In this document: one piece after another, positions 61,663 to 64,000 of the stretch
Numbering within the stretch: the stretch's first letter is position 1
How the letters are laid out: every line of letters begins with the position of its first letter
Notes under the pieces: model-generated
What the model saw: the letters and a program-made list of their open reading frames with translations, nothing else
Told to the model about the DNA's origin: nothing
Databases searched by the model: none
Assembly (NCBI GenBank): GCA_023229465.1
Contig: JALNZE010000001.1
Location: 310,001 to 374,000, forward strand
From: Chitinophagaceae bacterium
Lineage (GTDB): Bacteria > Bacteroidota > Bacteroidia > Chitinophagales > Chitinophagaceae
DNA: 64,000 bases
Reading direction: 5' to 3'
Position numbers and translations under genes: made by a program

Positions 61663-63801
61663 TTATTTGGTTGATTGAAGCGCATCCATCGCAGCCTGCA
61701 ATTTGATATCCGTTCCCACTCTTTGCAGGTAAGCAATCAAAGCAATGATCTCTTTGTTGGCAGGGGTACTTATTTTGTCTGCCTTTAACCGGTCACGAAC
61801 TACATTAGCCTGGGCCATCAGGTCTGCATTGGCTTTTTGATCAAAACCTTCCGGATAAGGCACACCCATGGTTTGCATGGCCCTGATTTTGGCAGGCGTT
61901 GACGCGGTATCAATCGGATCATCATGCATCCATGCATAAGAAGGCATAATGGATCCCGGACTCATGCTTTGCGGTTCCAGCATGTGATTGTAATGCCAGC
62001 TATCCGGATATTTACCGCCAATTCTGGCCAGGTCCGGACCGGTTCTTTTACTACCCCACTGGAACGGATGATCATACACAAACTCACCGGCCTTACTGTA
62101 TTCACCATAACGGGCCACTTCATCGCGGAAGGGACGAACCATTTGAGAGTGACAAACATAACAGCCTTCTCTAACGTAAATATCTCTTCCCTGCAATTCG
62201 AGCGGGGTATAGGGTTTTACGGCAGCGATGGTAGGTATATTGCTTTTAATTAAAAAGGTGGGTATTAATTCTATGGCGCCCCCAATGGCAACTAAAACCA
62301 AACTGATTACAAGCATTTGTATGGGCCTTCTTTCAATCCACCTGTGCCAGTATTGTTTACCATGTGGTTGAATATCTTTGGTTAAAGCAGGCGCTTCGGC
62401 TGCCTCATCAGCAACCAGGCTACCCGATTTCACCGTTTTCATAATATTATATACCATTATTAACACACCTGTCAGGTATAGCAGTCCGCCAATGCTCCTG
62501 GTTACATACATTGGAATAATATGTGTTACTGTTTCAAGAAACTGGTATTTCAGGGTACCCTCTTCAGTAAATTGTTTCCACATCATGGCTTGTGTAAAAC
62601 CTGCCCAATACATTGGGATGGTATACAATACAATACCAATGGTACCAATCCAGAAATGCGTAGTCGCTAATTTTTTTGAATATAAAGGAGTATTAAATAT
62701 CCTGGGAATGATCCAGTAAAGGATTCCGAAAGTAAGGAACCCGTTCCAGCCCAATGCCCCTACGTGTACGTGCGCAATAGTCCAGTCTGTGAAATGCGAA
62801 ATGGCATTCACACTTTTCAGGCTCAGCATAGGACCTTCAAAAGTGGCCATACCGTAACAGGTAATGGCTACCACCATAAATTTAAGAATAGGGTCTTCTC
62901 TTACTTTATCCCAGGCGCCCCGCAAAGTAAATAATCCATTGAGCATCCCACCCCAGGATGGCGCTATCAGCATGATACTGAATACCACTCCCAGGCTTTG
63001 TGCCCAATCCGGTAAAGCCGTATATAACAGGTGGTGCGGACCGGCCCAGATATAAATGAATATCAGCGCCCAAAAGTGTATGATAGATAAACGGTAGCTA
63101 TATACCGGACGATTTGCCGCTTTAGGCAGAAAATAATACATGATACCCAGGTAGGGTGTGGTTAAGAAAAAGGCAACAGCATTATGCCCATACCACCATT
63201 GCACCAATGCATCCTGCACACCTGCATACCAACTGTAACTTTTAAAAAGTGAAACCGGAATCTCAAATGAGTTAACGATATGCAGCATGGCAACAGTAAC
63301 CCAGGTGGCAATGTAAAACCAGATGGCTACATATAAATGACTCTCTCTTCTTGTAAGGATGGTACCAAACATATTGATACCAAATACTACCCAAACCAGG
63401 GTGATGGCAATATCAATAGGCCACTCAAGTTCCGCATATTCTTTACCGGTTGTATAACCCATTAGTAAAGTAACCGCGGCAGCAACTATAATCAGTTGCC
63501 ATATCCAGAAATGGATCTTACCCAGTGCATCACTGAACATCCTTGCTTTACATAAACGCTGTAAAGAATAATAGACGCCCATAAAAATACCATTACCCAC
63601 AAATGCAAAAATCACGGCATTTGTATGCAGGGGTCTAACCCTCCCGAAAGTTGTCATGGGAAAGTTGAAATTGGCCGCGGGCAGGTATACCTGAACGGCG
63701 GCCAGCAAACCCACCAACATACCTACCACTCCCCACACAATAGTGGCGTACGCGAAAAGCTTGACAATTTTGTTATCGTAATAAAATTTTTCTACTTGCA
63801 T
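61663..63801 (-). CDS. ccoNO: Fused cbb3 oxidase subunits CcoN-CcoO
   Basis: A 712-residue fusion. The CcoN part (about 1-470) has twelve spans and the heme/copper histidines in RPLHTNAVIF, WWYGHNAVAF, GPHHLLYTA and IAHVHVG. The CcoO part follows after a linker and holds one heme c (CYVCHSQMVRPF) in the C-terminal third. This is the catalytic core of a high-affinity oxygen reductase; the fusion is typical of Bacteroidota. Confidence 0.95.
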   Translation of the reverse strand: MQVEKFYYDNKIVKLFAYATIVWGVVGMLVGLLAAVQVYLPAANFNFPMTTFGRVRPLHTNAVIFAFVGNGIFMGVYYSLQRLCKARMFSDALGKIHFWIWQLIIVAAAVTLLMGYTTGKEYAELEWPIDIAITLVWVVFGINMFGTILTRRESHLYVAIWFYIATWVTVAMLHIVNSFEIPVSLFKSYSWYAGVQDALVQWWYGHNAVAFFLTTPYLGIMYYFLPKAANRPVYSYRLSIIHFWALIFIYIWAGPHHLLYTALPDWAQSLGVVFSIMLIAPSWGGMLNGLFTLRGAWDKVREDPILKFMVVAITCYGMATFEGPMLSLKSVNAISHFTDWTIAHVHVGALGWNGFLTFGILYWIIPRIFNTPLYSKKLATTHFWIGTIGIVLYTIPMYWAGFTQAMMWKQFTEEGTLKYQFLETVTHIIPMYVTRSIGGLLYLTGVLIMVYNIMKTVKSGSLVADEAAEAPALTKDIQPHGKQYWHRWIERRPIQMLVISLVLVAIGGAIELIPTFLIKSNIPTIAAVKPYTPLELQGRDIYVREGCYVCHSQMVRPFRDEVARYGEYSKAGEFVYDHPFQWGSKRTGPDLARIGGKYPDSWHYNHMLEPQSMSPGSIMPSYAWMHDDPIDTASTPAKIRAMQTMGVPYPEGFDQKANADLMAQANVVRDRLKADKISTPANKEIIALIAYLQRVGTDIKLQAAMDALQSTK

Positions 63802-63863
63802 CAGTTTGGTTTGAAGTATAGAAATATTGATTTAATGATTATGTAAAGGATCCGGGGGTTATC

Positions 63864-64000
63864 TTATTTACTTACTGCCTGTTCGGGTAAAACAGGTTCA
63901 TTTTTCCGGACGGGTTGGTCATCAAATAATATCCGGACCGCAGGAGAAAAATCATCTCTGAACTGGCCGTTTTTTACACTCCAGAGAAAAGCGAGCAAAA
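63864..64000 (-). CDS. ccoS: CcoS, C-terminal part (5' end outside the window)
   Basis: The last 44 residues of a small protein; 63998 is the first base of a full codon in this frame. The sequence LLAFLWSVKNGQFRDD and then SPAVRILFDD matches CcoS, a small cbb3 assembly factor. It is followed by ccoNO; the upstream part and any ccoI lie beyond the window. Confidence 0.8.
   Translation of the reverse strand, partial: LLAFLWSVKNGQFRDDFSPAVRILFDDQPVRKNEPVLPEQAVSK

Overview
The window is ordinary chromosomal DNA of a Bacteroidota bacterium, most likely a member of the Chitinophagaceae or a close relative. This is inferred from several sequence traits: TAnnTTTG-type -7 promoter elements, an arginine pathway built on the N-acylornithine carbamoyltransferase ArgF', a fused CcoN-CcoO cbb3 oxidase subunit, the long form of IspG, the futalosine enzyme MqnC, PadR/PspC and carboxypeptidase-regulatory TonB-type outer membrane proteins. 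No rRNA, tRNA, CRISPR array, insertion sequence or prophage was found.

Layout. 1-5.2 kb: the end of an aldose epimerase, RidA, a 3-hydroxyacyl-CoA dehydrogenase-like protein without a Rossmann domain, TsaB, a cysteine-free ArsR-type regulator followed by an MBL-fold/double-rhodanese protein, and a lipid A acyltransferase. 5.3-20.6 kb: a closely spaced minus-strand array. Transcription would start with a GNAT acetyltransferase, then argG, argC, argD, argF', argB, an argE-like deacylase and argH, followed by an FKBP isomerase, kbl, a class D beta-lactamase, ispG and nadB. A structured 314-bp leader lies in front of the GNAT gene. 20.9-29.5 kb: a large TonB-type outer membrane protein, a YHS-domain lipoprotein, a SWIM/SNF2 helicase, a ComB-like phosphatase and SSB.

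29.7-36.5 kb is the most unusual part. It is an electron-transfer cluster with an NrfD-type quinol subunit, a Tat-signal Fe-S lipoprotein, a small Tat-like protein, an Ig-like membrane-anchored protein, three heme c proteins with three different heme-motif spacings (CX2CH, CX3CH, CX4CH) and a small beta-barrel. There is no molybdopterin or other recognisable terminal reductase. The cluster splits into two transcription units, each closed by a terminator. Each unit is preceded by a palindrome of the CRP/FNR form TGAY-N4-RTCA, so oxygen- or NO-responsive control is likely.

36.8-46.2 kb: a zinc-binding small protein, RlpA, GcvT, a PadR-controlled PspC envelope operon with a candidate operator, a broken lipoprotein gene, and an arsenic operon (arsR-arsM-acr3-arsC) with two operators. 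46.3-57.3 kb: an M16 peptidase pair, a PDZ/aspartic protease, MqnC, an ECF sigma/anti-sigma/outer-membrane cassette in which the anti-sigma domain is duplicated, an L,D-transpeptidase, SerS, GcvH and VanZ. 57.5-64 kb: the cbb3 oxidase locus read on the minus strand (ccoS, ccoNO, ccoQ, ccoP, ccoG, ccoH and a TauE/SafE-like protein). Together with menaquinone synthesis (MqnC) and the NrfD cluster, it points to a branched respiratory chain that works at low oxygen.
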